In this document: positions 9,814 through 18,655 of the stretch, piece after piece
Layout: each line of letters starts with the position of its first letter
Numbering within the stretch: the first letter of the stretch is position 1
DNA from: Burkholderia sp. IMCC1007
GTDB lineage: Bacteria > Pseudomonadota > Gammaproteobacteria > Burkholderiales > Burkholderiaceae
NCBI RefSeq assembly: GCF_027257875.1
Contig: NZ_JAPVQY010000033.1
Location: forward strand, 26,324 to 87,834
Reading direction: 5' to 3'
DNA length: 61,511 nucleotides
Translations under genes and position numbers: made by a program
Notes under the pieces: generated by a model
Seen by the model: only the letters and a program-made list of their open reading frames with translations
The model's database searches: none
Told to the model about the DNA's origin: nothing

Positions 9814-9905
9814 GCACGACGCGTGCCGCGCGCGGTGCGTCGCGCGAATCCATCGGCTCCGGCACGCGCGACAGCGTACGCTGGAGCAGGGGAAGGCAAA
9901 CGGCG

Positions 9906-11222
9906 TTACGCGGCGGCGCCGCGTGCCGCGCCGCGCTCGTGCACGAGCCGGCCGGCCGCGTACGTGCGGTACACGGCGCGGTCGTCGCCGAGCAGCGCGA
10001 ACGCGAACAGCAATTCCTCGAGGGAATCCGCGCGCTTGGTGCGGCGCGCGAGCAGCGGGGTCGCCTGCGGGTCGAGCACGACGAAGTCCGCTTCCGTTCG
10101 CGGCGCGAGCGTGCCGACCGTGTCGACGAGATCGAGCGCCTGCGCGGCGCCGGCCGTCGCGAGCCAGAACATCCGCGTCGCGGTCAGGTGGTGGCCCGAC
10201 AGCCGCGCGACCTTGTGCGCCTCGTTCATCGTCTGCAGCATCGAGAACGACGTGCCGCCGCCGACGTCGGTCGCGAGCGTGACCGGCACGTCGTATTCGC
10301 CGGCCTTGTCGAAGTCGAACAGGCCGCTGCCGAGGAAGAAGTTCGACGTCGGGCAGTGTGCGACGACGGTGCGCGTTTCGGCCATCCGGCGGCGGTCTTC
10401 GTCGTCGAGGTGAATGCAGTGGCCGTACACCGCGCGCGGGCGCAGCAGCCCGTAGCGATCGTAGATGTCGAGATAGCTGCGGTGGCCGGGGAACAGCTCG
10501 GCCACCCATTTCACTTCATCGACGTTTTCCGCGACGTGACTCTGCACGAACACGTCCGGGTGGCGGCGCGCGAGTTCGCTGCACGCCTCGAGTTGCGCTT
10601 CGGTGGAAGTCGGCGCAAAGCGCGGCGTGAGCGCGTACATCTGGCGGCCGTTGCCATGCCAGCGGTCGATCAGCTCGGCGCTGTCGTCATAGCCCGATTG
10701 CGCGGTGTCGCGCAGGAACTCGGGACAGTTGCGATCCATCAGCACCTTGCCCGCGATCATCCGCAGATCGCGCGCGTCGCTCGCCGCGAACAGCGCATCG
10801 GCCGACTGCTTGTGCACGGTGCAGTAAACCAGCGCGCTCGTCGTGCCGCACGCGAGCAGTTCGTCGACGAAGAAATCGGCAACTTCACGCGCATGCTCCG
10901 GATCGCCGAACTGCCGCTCGGTCGGGAACGTGTACTTGTCGAGCCACGGCAGCAGGCCGGGCGCCGGCGACGCAATCATGTCCGTCTGCGGATAGTGGAT
11001 GTGCGTGTCGATGAAGCCGGGCACGATCAGCTTGTCGCGCAGGTCGTGGACGATCGCGTCGCGCGCGAGCGTCGCGGCGAGCTTCGCATATGGGCCGGCC
11101 GCGACGACCTTGCCGTCGTCGACGATCAGCAGACCGTCGGTCTCGTAGTTCGCGGCCTGGCTCGACTGCGCCGGGTCGCCGTTGAAGGTCAGCAGCTGGG
11201 AACGGAAAGCGGTTTGCGTCAT
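9906..11222 (-). CDS. guaD: Guanine deaminase
   Basis: A 438-residue amidohydrolase that converts guanine to xanthine and ammonia. The metal motif THIHYP places His at residues 74 and 76. SHVAEN, YGHCIHL and ATDVGGGTSFSM supply the further metal and catalytic residues seen in guanine deaminases. Length is typical. It is the last gene of a minus-strand purine set (xdhC, deaminase, guaD), though 464 bases separate it from the preceding deaminase, so it may have its own promoter. Confidence 0.95.
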   Translation of the reverse strand: MTQTAFRSQLLTFNGDPAQSSQAANYETDGLLIVDDGKVVAAGPYAKLAATLARDAIVHDLRDKLIVPGFIDTHIHYPQTDMIASPAPGLLPWLDKYTFPTERQFGDPEHAREVADFFVDELLACGTTSALVYCTVHKQSADALFAASDARDLRMIAGKVLMDRNCPEFLRDTAQSGYDDSAELIDRWHGNGRQMYALTPRFAPTSTEAQLEACSELARRHPDVFVQSHVAENVDEVKWVAELFPGHRSYLDIYDRYGLLRPRAVYGHCIHLDDEDRRRMAETRTVVAHCPTSNFFLGSGLFDFDKAGEYDVPVTLATDVGGGTSFSMLQTMNEAHKVARLSGHHLTATRMFWLATAGAAQALDLVDTVGTLAPRTEADFVVLDPQATPLLARRTKRADSLEELLFAFALLGDDRAVYRTYAAGRLVHERGAARGAAA

Positions 11223-11686
11223 GACGAATGGTCCTGCATCAAGGTAAGGCGAACAGAAGAAAACGGTCGGCGCCGGGCGCGCGACAGGATGGACGGCGCA
11301 GCCGGTGTCCGCACGCGGCGACGATGCCGAGCGGCACGGGCGCGAAGCCTGACGCGCGGCTGGCTGCGACTGCACACCCGAGCGCAGCGGCCAGGGCAGC
11401 CGACACATGACGGCTGGGCGGCTGCGCCGCGATGGCAGCGGCAATCGCGACCGACACGGCGATGACCGGCACGGCGACGAACGGCACGGCGACGAACGGC
11501 ACGACGGCCCGCAACGACAGGCGCGCGCGAGCGGCGGCGGACCGTGCCGCCGCCATCCTCGCGACGCACGCGATGCCCGCACGCGCGCACGGTGCACGGG
11601 CCGCGCGGCGCAATGCCGGGCCGGTCGGCGCGAGGCGGATGTCGTTGCGGTGTTTCATCTGTCTGGTGAACCTCGATGCCGGCGCG
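11223..11686. other. Intergenic region guaD-deaminase with short tandem repeats
   Basis: No gene is supportable here. The region is arginine/alanine-biased in every frame. It holds a degenerate 15-base tandem repeat at 11452-11511 and presumably the guaD promoter. Confidence 0.5.
11452..11511. repeat. 15-base tandem repeat, about four units
   Basis: Two identical copies of CGGCACGGCGACGAA (11467-11481 and 11482-11496) are flanked by one copy with three changes (11452-11466) and a partial copy after it. It lies in the non-coding gap upstream of guaD; copy number may vary between strains. Confidence 0.7.
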
Positions 11687-12712
11687 TTACGCGGACTGCC
11701 AGTACGTATCGAGACGCGCGATCAGCGCATCGCGCTGCGCGGCGTCGATGAACGACGCCTCGAAGCCGTTGCGGATCACCGTGTGCACTTCGGCGTCGGT
11801 CAGTTGCAGCCCGTCGACGGTGGCGAAGTAGTTGTCGTTGACGTAGCCGCCGAAATAGGCCGGATCGTCCGAGTTGATGGTCACCGCGACGCCGCGATCG
11901 AGCAGCGCCTTCAGCGTGTGCTTCGCCATGTCGTCGAACACGCACAGCTTCAGGTTCGACAGCGGGCACACGGTGAGCGCCGTGCGGGTGCGCGCGAGGC
12001 GTTCGACGAGTGCCGCATCCTCGATGCTGCGCACGCCGTGGTCGATCCGGTCGACCTTCAGCACGTCGAGCGCTTCGTGGATGTAGGCGGGCGGGCCTTC
12101 CTCGCCCGCATGCGCGACGAGCTTCAGGCCGAGCGCCCGCGCCTTCTCGAACACCCGCGCGAACTTCGTCGGCGGGTGGCCGAGTTCGGACGAGTCGAGG
12201 CCGACGCCGATCAGGCGATGGCGATAGCGCTCGAACAGCGGCAGCGCGGATTCGAACGTCGCGAGCGCGTCGTCTTCGGACAGGTGACGCAGGAAACACA
12301 GGATCAGCTTGCTCGACAGCCCGCGCTGCTCGGCATCGGCGAGCGCGCGGTCGATGCCCGCGACGACCGTTTCGATCGGCACGCCGCGCTCGGTGTGCGT
12401 CTGCGGATCGAAGAACAGTTCGGTGTGGACGACGTTGTCGGCGAGCGCGCGCTCGCAGTACGCGGCCGTCATGTCGTAGAAATCCTGCTCGGTCAGCAGT
12501 ACGCTCGCGCCCGCGTAGTAGATGTCGAGGAACGACTGCAGGTCGGTAAACGCATACGCGGCGCGCAGCGCGTCGATCGAGTCGTATGCGAGCTTCACGC
12601 CGTTGCGCTGCGCGAGCGCGAAAATCAGTTCGGGCTCGAGCGAGCCTTCGATATGGATGTGCAGCTCCGCCTTGGGTGCGCGGGCAATCTTGTCCTTGAA
12701 TGTCGGGGTCAT
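11687..12712 (-). CDS. Adenosine deaminase family protein, probably adenine deaminase
   Basis: A 341-residue cytoplasmic TIM-barrel deaminase. Metal-binding His18 and His20 lie in AELHIHIEGS. AHAGEEGPP, RIDHGVR, CPLSN and NSDDPAYFGG carry the other catalytic and metal residues. Sequences with TEQDFYD, FFDPQTHT and DSSELGHPPTKF, as here, belong to the branch in which several bacterial members (for example from Pseudomonas) act on adenine rather than adenosine, giving hypoxanthine. Genome pipelines usually label it add. It sits 18 bases after xdhC and upstream of guaD, consistent with purine salvage or breakdown. Confidence 0.9.
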   Translation of the reverse strand: MTPTFKDKIARAPKAELHIHIEGSLEPELIFALAQRNGVKLAYDSIDALRAAYAFTDLQSFLDIYYAGASVLLTEQDFYDMTAAYCERALADNVVHTELFFDPQTHTERGVPIETVVAGIDRALADAEQRGLSSKLILCFLRHLSEDDALATFESALPLFERYRHRLIGVGLDSSELGHPPTKFARVFEKARALGLKLVAHAGEEGPPAYIHEALDVLKVDRIDHGVRSIEDAALVERLARTRTALTVCPLSNLKLCVFDDMAKHTLKALLDRGVAVTINSDDPAYFGGYVNDNYFATVDGLQLTDAEVHTVIRNGFEASFIDAAQRDALIARLDTYWQSA

Positions 12713-12730
12713 GGCGTCGTTCTTGGTCGG

Positions 12731-13735
12731 TCAGAATGTGGGGGAAACCTGCGCGGGCGCATTCGCCTCGACGGCCTGCAGCAATTGCGCGGCCACCGAG
12801 ATCGCGATGACTTCGGGCGCCTTGTCGATGATGCCTTCGACGCCGATCGGGCAGCGCATCCGCGCGACCTGCGCCGGGTCGATGCCGATCGCGGCGAGAC
12901 GGTGATCGAACTGCGCGCGCTTGGCGTGCGAGCCGGTCATCCCGAAGTACGCATAGTCGCCGCGTCGCAGGATGCGCTCGGCCAGCATGAAATCGAGCGC
13001 ATGGTCGTGCGTCATCACGACGAAGTACGTGTGCGGCGGCGCTGCGTCGACGGCATCGGCCGGGCTGGCCACCGCATCGATCGCGAGATTGCCGATGCCG
13101 GCGAGCGCGTCGGCCGGCGGGAACACCGCATCGGCCCCGTCGATCCAGCGCACGTGGCACGGCAGCGTCGCCAGCACCTTCACGAGCGCGGTGCCGATGT
13201 GCCCGGCACCGAACAGCATGACGGGGAACGCATACGGCGCGATCGTTTCGGTCATCAGCGACACGCCGCCCGTTTGCCACAGCAGGCAATCGGCACGCGC
13301 GGTTGCCGATTCGGGTTCGCTCAGCAGCGGCGCGCCCGGCGAGGGGCCGAATGATACGCTACGCACGGTCGCGGCGCCTGCCGCGACACGCTTCGCGAGC
13401 GACATGATCCAGCCGAGATCGCCGACGTCGAGCCGCTCGAACGCGAGCACGACCGCACCGCCGCAGCACTGGCCGAGGCTCGGCCCGAGCGCGAGCCGTT
13501 CGAGCCGGCGTGCGTGCGGCACGTGCGCGCCGTCCTTCAGCAGCTGCCGCGCGATCTCGATCGCCTTCCATTCCAGATGACCGCCGCCGATCGTATGGCG
13601 GGCCGTGTCGCGCGTGACGAGCATCTTGGTGCCGGCCTCGCGCGGCGCGGAGCCGTCGGTGTGCGCGACCGTCACGAGCACGGCCGCTTCGCCGTGCGCG
13701 AGCAGTTGCTGCAGATCGCCGAGCCACGCTTCCAT
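12731..13735 (-). CDS. xdhC: Xanthine dehydrogenase accessory protein XdhC
   Basis: A 334-residue protein of the XdhC/CoxI family, which binds and inserts the sulfurated molybdenum cofactor into xanthine dehydrogenase. The N-terminal XdhC domain shows TDGSAPREAGTKM, TIGGGHLE and the GQCCGG motif near residue 95. The C-terminal Rossmann-like domain has LFGAGHIG and ends with the GVEGI..K.PE..AIS motif. xdhA and xdhB are normally just upstream, but dsbB lies there instead after a 611-base gap, so the enzyme subunits must be elsewhere. The ATG at 13735 gives the family N-terminus. Confidence 0.93.
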   Translation of the reverse strand: MEAWLGDLQQLLAHGEAAVLVTVAHTDGSAPREAGTKMLVTRDTARHTIGGGHLEWKAIEIARQLLKDGAHVPHARRLERLALGPSLGQCCGGAVVLAFERLDVGDLGWIMSLAKRVAAGAATVRSVSFGPSPGAPLLSEPESATARADCLLWQTGGVSLMTETIAPYAFPVMLFGAGHIGTALVKVLATLPCHVRWIDGADAVFPPADALAGIGNLAIDAVASPADAVDAAPPHTYFVVMTHDHALDFMLAERILRRGDYAYFGMTGSHAKRAQFDHRLAAIGIDPAQVARMRCPIGVEGIIDKAPEVIAISVAAQLLQAVEANAPAQVSPTF

Positions 13736-14346
13736 CAGCACGCTCCGTTCGGGACGATGCGGCACGACGCGCGCGGGCTGGCGGGCGCGGCGGCAACGAG
13801 GACGGACGGGAGCGGCGCGGACCGGCCGCACGGCGGATGCGGGGCGGCGGTCGTGCGCCGACGGCGCGCGAGAACGACGCCGCGGGACGCGCGGACGCCA
13901 TGAGGGTGACGGATGCGGATGGTTTGCGTTGTCATGATGAATCCAGTCGACATTGCGGATCGGGCGCGCGTTACGCAGGTGTTGAGACCGCCTAGCCTCG
14001 CGCACGTAGATCGCCATCCAGCCACGAAGATAGCACCGCAAAGCGACGGGAACATCGCCGGACGGTGATCCGGGCTATCAGACGGCGATCATGTCGATCA
14101 TAGGCCCGCCGCGCGGGATCGGGGGCCCGATGCGCGTGCATCGGGCCGGAACGCTTGTGTGGCGGGGCGCGAGCGCGATGTCATGCGACGCGCGTTCGCC
14201 CGGGGATCCGGGCGGCGGCGGGGGTAGGTGTTTACGCGCGGCGTGCAGAACGCGCACCGCGCGGCGTGCTATCGGCGCTGCCGGGCGAGCGGGCGCTGCC
14301 GACGGCGCGGCGCCGGTCGGCGGGACTGTCCGCGCGGCGCGGATGG
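13736..14346. other. 611-base gap between dsbB and xdhC
   Basis: I find no gene in this stretch. Open frames exist on both strands but are arginine-rich by-products of high GC. It should hold the xdhC promoter and a perfect hairpin at 14124-14147. The size and position are compatible with lost genes, but I see no recognisable remnant of xdhA or xdhB. Confidence 0.5.
14124..14147. repeat. Perfect hairpin in the dsbB-xdhC gap
   Basis: Ten-base arms (GGCCCGATGC at 14124-14133, complement at 14138-14147) enclose a four-base loop GCGT. No T run follows on either strand. It may be a factor-independent hairpin for the dsbB transcript 200 bases away, or an RNA structure. Confidence 0.45.
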
Positions 14347-14859
14347 TCAGCCCGCGAGCTTGTGGCGATGGCGCCAGAGGCTCGACACGACGGCGATCAG
14401 GATCACCGCAAAGCCGATCAGCGCCCAGCCGGGCAGCAGGATGCCGAAAATCGGCGGGTAGACCGTCTCGCACAGGCCGGCGACCTTGAACATGCCCGGG
14501 AACCAATGTGCGGGCGGCAGGCTGTCGACGATCGGCTGCAGCGTGTCGAAGCCGCAGCTGAAGCCCGGATTCATCTGGATCGACAGATGGCGCGCGGCCG
14601 TGCCGACGCCGGCGGCCGCGGCGATCGCGATCAGCAGCTCGAGTGCCCAGACGCCGCGCCAGTTGCGTATTCCGGCGGCCAGGAACGCGAAGATCCCGAT
14701 CGCCGCGAAGAAGTAGCGCTGGATGATGCACAGCGGGCACGGATCTTCGCCCTTCACGTACTGCAGGTACAGCGCGCCGGCCAGCAGGGCGATGCACACC
14801 CAGCCGAGCAGCATCAGCAAGCGGCGTTCACGGCGAAGGGCGAGCGGGTAGTCGTTCAT
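14347..14859 (-). CDS. dsbB: Disulfide bond formation protein B
   Basis: A 170-residue inner-membrane quinone reductase that reoxidises periplasmic DsbA. Four predicted helices are present. The quinone-side pair CPLC is at Cys41 and Cys44, and the second periplasmic pair is Cys102 and Cys130, nearly the same positions as in E. coli DsbB. The ATG at 14859 gives the family length. Transcribed alone on the minus strand. Confidence 0.95.
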   Translation of the reverse strand: MNDYPLALRRERRLLMLLGWVCIALLAGALYLQYVKGEDPCPLCIIQRYFFAAIGIFAFLAAGIRNWRGVWALELLIAIAAAAGVGTAARHLSIQMNPGFSCGFDTLQPIVDSLPPAHWFPGMFKVAGLCETVYPPIFGILLPGWALIGFAVILIAVVSSLWRHRHKLAG

Positions 14860-15011
14860 GTCGGCGGGATTCCTGTCGTTGGTCGGTCCGATGATCAATC
14901 GCGCGATTTTAGCGCGAACGATCTGGCACGAAACTGACGGCGCGGGTGCGGCACCCCGCCGCACGTGTCGCATGCGCCGCCCCAGGCCCGCCCGTGATTG
15001 CGCTTGCGCGG

Positions 15012-16388
15012 TTACCGGATCGTGTTCAGCACGGCCTCGACCGACTGGCCGATCGCGAGCAGCGCGTCGTCGCGAAGCGGCGCCGCGGCGAGCATCAGGC
15101 CGACCGGCGCCGCGTCGCGCGGATGGCACGGCAGCGACAGTGCGCACGCGTCGAGGAAGTTGAATGCGCTCGGGTTGCGCAGGATCAGCGCGTTGGTGCG
15201 CGTGAATTCGGCGTCGTCGGCTTCGAGCTCGGCGATGCGCGGCGGCACGACCGGCACCGTCGGCGCGACGAGCGCATCGAAACGCGACCACACCGTGTGC
15301 GCCGCTTCGTCGAGCATGGCCGCGCGCGCGGCGAGCAGGTCGAGATAGTCCGCCGCGCTCGCGGGTTCGCCCTTCAGGATGCGCGACAGTACACGCGGGT
15401 CGTACTGGTCGCGATGCTCCGCGAGCAGCGGGCGATGCCACGCGTACGCCTCGATCGGCGAGAAGCCGAAGCGATTGATTTCCGGCAGGCGGTCGAGCGC
15501 CGAAAAACGCACTTCCGTGACGATCGCGCCGGCGGCTTCGAGGTGCTTGAGCGACACGTCGAGCGCAGCGGCGACGTCGGCATCGACGCCGTCCGTCACG
15601 TAGTTCGTCAGCACGCCGAGGCGGACGCCTTCGAGCGACCGCGCGGCCGGCACGTGCGGCTCGAGGCCGGCGAGCATCCGGTCGACGAGCGCGCAGCAAG
15701 CAACGGTCAGCCCGATCGGGCCGAACGAGTCGAGCGTGGTCGACAGCGGCACGCCGCCTCGCGTCGGGATCCGGCTCGCGGTCGGTTTGAAGCCGGTAAG
15801 CCCGCACAGCGCGGCCGGAATACGGATCGAGCCGCCCGTGTCGGTGCCGAGCGCAACCGCGGCCATCCCGTCGGCGACGGACGCGGCCGCGCCGGACGAC
15901 GAGCCGCCCGAAATGCGTGCGTCGCCCGGCACGTCGCGATGGTACGGCGAGCGCGGCGTGCCGAAGTGCGGATTCAGCCCGAGCCCCGAGAACGCGAATT
16001 CGCTCATGTTGGTGCGGCCGACCAGCACCCCGCCCGCGCGCTTGAGGCGCGCGACGGCGACCGCATCGGCCTTCGCGGGCGGCGCGCCGGCGAGCACGCG
16101 CGAACCGGCGCGGGTCACCTGGCCTTCGACGTCGAACAGGTCCTTGACCGACACGGGGATGCCCGCGAGCGGCGACAGCACGGTGCCGGCGGCGCGCAGG
16201 CGATCGTGCGCATCGGCGGCCGCGCGCGCGTTGTCGGCATCGACTTCGGTGAAGACGGCGGCGCCCTGGCCGGACGGGTCGGCGATCCGGTCGAGCGCAA
16301 CGTCGACGAGCGCGCGGCTCGTGGTCCGGCCGGCGGCGAGGTCGGCGGCGAGCTGGGCGAGCGGGGGGAAGGGCGTGAAAGTGGTCAT
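15012..16388 (-). CDS. Amidase (amidase signature family)
   Basis: A 458-residue amidase signature enzyme hydrolysing an unknown amide. The Ser-cisSer-Lys triad is visible: Lys82 in SVKDLFD, Ser163 region in SGGSSSGAAAS, and Ser187 in DTGGSIRIPA. It resembles AtzF/GatA-like catabolic amidases, but lacks the extra C-terminal domain of allophanate hydrolases, and a GatA role is unlikely without gatB/gatC. It begins seven bases after the GntR regulator gene, so the two form an operon and the regulator probably senses the amide or a product. Confidence 0.88.
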   Translation of the reverse strand: MTTFTPFPPLAQLAADLAAGRTTSRALVDVALDRIADPSGQGAAVFTEVDADNARAAADAHDRLRAAGTVLSPLAGIPVSVKDLFDVEGQVTRAGSRVLAGAPPAKADAVAVARLKRAGGVLVGRTNMSEFAFSGLGLNPHFGTPRSPYHRDVPGDARISGGSSSGAAASVADGMAAVALGTDTGGSIRIPAALCGLTGFKPTASRIPTRGGVPLSTTLDSFGPIGLTVACCALVDRMLAGLEPHVPAARSLEGVRLGVLTNYVTDGVDADVAAALDVSLKHLEAAGAIVTEVRFSALDRLPEINRFGFSPIEAYAWHRPLLAEHRDQYDPRVLSRILKGEPASAADYLDLLAARAAMLDEAAHTVWSRFDALVAPTVPVVPPRIAELEADDAEFTRTNALILRNPSAFNFLDACALSLPCHPRDAAPVGLMLAAAPLRDDALLAIGQSVEAVLNTIR

Positions 16389-16395
16389 GAGCGGC

Positions 16396-17076
16396 TCAGG
16401 GGCGAAGATGTTGGACAAGGGTGGCGCGAAACGAATCGATATGGCGTTCGACGGCCGCGCGCGCGCCGGCGGCGTCGCGCGCGGACAGCCGCTCGAACAG
16501 TTCCCGGTGTTCGCGCTGGACATCGGATAAATGGTGCGGCTCGGACAGCGTGACGAACCAGAAGCGCAGCGAGCGTTCGTGCAGCGCACGCAGGATTTCC
16601 GCGAGGACGGTATTGCGGGCCGCCGCGGCGATCGCCTGATGAAACGCGCGGTCGAGCTCCATCATGCCTTCGACGTCGTGCGTGTCGACACACGCCTGCC
16701 CGGCGTCGAGCAGCGCGGCCATGCGCGCGAGATCGTCGGGCGTCGCGTGGCGTGCCGCGAGTTCGACGCAGTGCGCTTCGTTGACGCGCCGCACGTCGAT
16801 CACCGACACGATGTCGTCGAGCGACAGCGGCTGAACCATCAGTCCCTTGCGCGGCATCACGGACAGCAGCCCTTCGAGCACCAGCCGGTGCACGGCCTGG
16901 TGCACGGGCGTGCGCCCGATGCCGGTGCGCGCGACGAGGTCGGCTTCGTTGAGCGCGGCGCCGGGCTTCAGCCGCATCGTGATGATGTCGCGCTGGATCA
17001 GCGCATAGGCGCGATCGGCGAGGCTGATCGAAGAGGCGGCGGGCCGGTCGAGGAGGGCGTCGGTCAGGGCGTTCAT
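16396..17076 (-). CDS. GntR/FadR-family transcriptional regulator
   Basis: A 226-residue repressor-type protein: a winged helix (about residues 20-85, with LNEADLVARTGIGRTPVHQAVHRL) followed by an FCD ligand domain with the metal-type histidines (AFHQAI, then EHREL and RHI). FCD regulators usually bind carboxylic acids. It is co-transcribed with the downstream amidase. A perfect palindrome GTGATATATCAC about 80 bases upstream of its start is a plausible autoregulatory operator. Confidence 0.9.
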   Translation of the reverse strand: MNALTDALLDRPAASSISLADRAYALIQRDIITMRLKPGAALNEADLVARTGIGRTPVHQAVHRLVLEGLLSVMPRKGLMVQPLSLDDIVSVIDVRRVNEAHCVELAARHATPDDLARMAALLDAGQACVDTHDVEGMMELDRAFHQAIAAAARNTVLAEILRALHERSLRFWFVTLSEPHHLSDVQREHRELFERLSARDAAGARAAVERHIDSFRATLVQHLRP

Positions 17077-17155
17077 GCGGACGGCGGCGCGGCGGCCGGG
17101 CGGGGCGCGATCATGGCGCTGGAATCGGGAGCGTGGACGATTCGTGAATATTATT

Positions 17156-17167
17156 GTGATATATCAC
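17156..17167. promoter_or_regulatory. Palindromic operator candidate for the GntR gene
   Basis: GTGATATATCAC is a perfect 12-base palindrome in an unusually AT-rich island in the intergenic region between the GntR gene and the divergent hydrolase gene. FCD-type GntR proteins bind short palindromes of this size; assignment is inference from position. Confidence 0.5.
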
Positions 17168-17353
17168 TGATGTCCAGTGCGCTCCCGAAGGATCAGATCG
17201 CGGCCCAATAAGGGCCGGGGCGGTTGCGCTGCGGCATGCGACGACTTGCAACAATAGCGACAGGATGTTGCAGGTTTACCGCGCGATCGTGCCCTGAAGC
17301 ATAATGAATCTTCGTCAATCCAATACGCGCGAGCGACGCACCAGACCATCGTC

Positions 17354-18541
17354 ATGAGCGAAAACACGCCTTCCCCGGCCGGTCTGTCCGGCATCTCTTC
17401 CGCTTCTTCCGATTCTCCCCGTTCCGGTCCGGCGAAAACGCCCGACGTGTCCGCCACGCAGGCTGCTGTTGCGCAGGATGTTGCCGAGGACGGCGCATCG
17501 CCGGTCACGGCGGCGTCGGAGCCGGGCGCGCCCGGTGCGACCGGCGCCACCGCTGAAGGCAGTGCGGCAACGCCGAAACCCGGTGCAGCGCCGCCCGGGT
17601 TCGGCGCGCCGCCGGATTTCGACACACCGCGGCCGCCGCCCGCGAGCGCGCAGAATGTGCCGCCGGCGTACCTCCGGCAGAGCGACACGCCGTGGTCGGT
17701 ATTCGGCCGGATCGTCGCGGCCCGCGCGCGCCGGCTGTTCGACCGTGCCGGGCAGCGCATCACGCAGCGCACGCTGCGTATCGGCGTGTCGGCGCGGATC
17801 TTCCATCCGGAGCCCGGCGCGAAAGGGCTGCGCGGCAAGACGCTGCAGTATCTCGAGGAATCGATCGCGCATTGGGTGATGTCGCGCGACGTGCTCGTGT
17901 TCATGATTCCGACGGTCGGGCATCAGGGCATGCTGCATCCGAGCAACATCCGCCTGCGCGACTACGCGAAACATCTCGACGGCCTGCTGCTGCAAGGCGG
18001 CGCCGACGTGTCGCCGCAAACTTACGCGGCGTCGGATGCGCGCCCCGAATGGCCGGGCGATCGCGTACGCGACATGTACGAGCTCGAGCTGTTTCACGAA
18101 TTCGTCGAGTCCGGCAAGCCGGTGCTCGGCGTGTGCCGCGGCTGCCAGCTGATCAACGTCGCGTTCGGCGGCTCGCTGTACCAGGACATCGCGACCGACG
18201 TGCCGACCGCGAATGCGCACGTGAGCGAGCATTACGACCAGCATCGCCACGCGATCCGCTTCCCCGACTCGTCGACGCTCGCGAGCATGTTCCCCGGACG
18301 CAGGGAGGCGATCGTCAACTCGATCCACCATCAGGCGATCCGCGATCTCGGCCGCGATCTGAACATCGAGGCCGTGTCGGCCGGCGACGGGATCATCGAA
18401 GGCATTCGCTACCGGCGCGCGCCATTCGTGGTCGGTGTGCAATGGCACCCGGAGTTCCATCGCGCGGGCGGCGCCGAACTGCTCGACTGCACGCCGTTGC
18501 TCGATGCATTCCTGCGCGCGGCACGCGAAACGCGTCTGTAG
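17354..18541 (+). CDS. Gamma-glutamyl-gamma-aminobutyrate hydrolase-like (C26) protein
   Basis: A 395-residue protein with two parts. Residues 1 to about 135 are Ala/Pro/Ser-rich and look disordered. Residues 141-392 form a class I glutamine amidotransferase-like hydrolase: nucleophile Cys261 in GVCRGCQ, His365 and Glu367 in QWHPEF, and oxyanion segment QGGADVSP. PuuD-type members split gamma-glutamyl-GABA in putrescine breakdown, but no puu genes are adjacent, so the substrate is uncertain. The long N-terminal extension is unusual; the start at 17354 gives the longest support, and a start inside the domain would leave the extension unexplained. Confidence 0.85.
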   Translation: MSENTPSPAGLSGISSASSDSPRSGPAKTPDVSATQAAVAQDVAEDGASPVTAASEPGAPGATGATAEGSAATPKPGAAPPGFGAPPDFDTPRPPPASAQNVPPAYLRQSDTPWSVFGRIVAARARRLFDRAGQRITQRTLRIGVSARIFHPEPGAKGLRGKTLQYLEESIAHWVMSRDVLVFMIPTVGHQGMLHPSNIRLRDYAKHLDGLLLQGGADVSPQTYAASDARPEWPGDRVRDMYELELFHEFVESGKPVLGVCRGCQLINVAFGGSLYQDIATDVPTANAHVSEHYDQHRHAIRFPDSSTLASMFPGRREAIVNSIHHQAIRDLGRDLNIEAVSAGDGIIEGIRYRRAPFVVGVQWHPEFHRAGGAELLDCTPLLDAFLRAARETRL

Positions 18542-18570
18542 CAAGCGTTTGCAGCGCGTCGCAGGCTGGC

Positions 18571-18612
18571 TGGCCGCATCCCGTTTAATTCGAGATGCGG
18601 CCATTTCGTTTT
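18571..18612 (+). terminator. Terminator of the C26 hydrolase gene
   Basis: A ten-base stem (TGGCCGCATC at 18571-18580 and its complement at 18594-18603) is followed by TTTCGTTTT. It lies 30 bases after the stop codon. Confidence 0.75.
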
Positions 18613-18655
18613 GACTGATAATCGCGACTCCCGATTCATTCGCCGGAGTCTGACG

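Noticed and set aside
11239..11658. Minus-strand frame of 139 codons in the guaD-deaminase gap
   Set aside because: Its hydrophobic stretch comes from the 15-base tandem repeat (FVAVP units) and the rest is Arg/Ala-rich without a ribosome binding site.
18611..18655. Earlier TTG start for the DUF2968 gene
   Set aside because: It lies in the T run of the preceding terminator and lacks a ribosome binding site; the TTG at 18656 is better placed.
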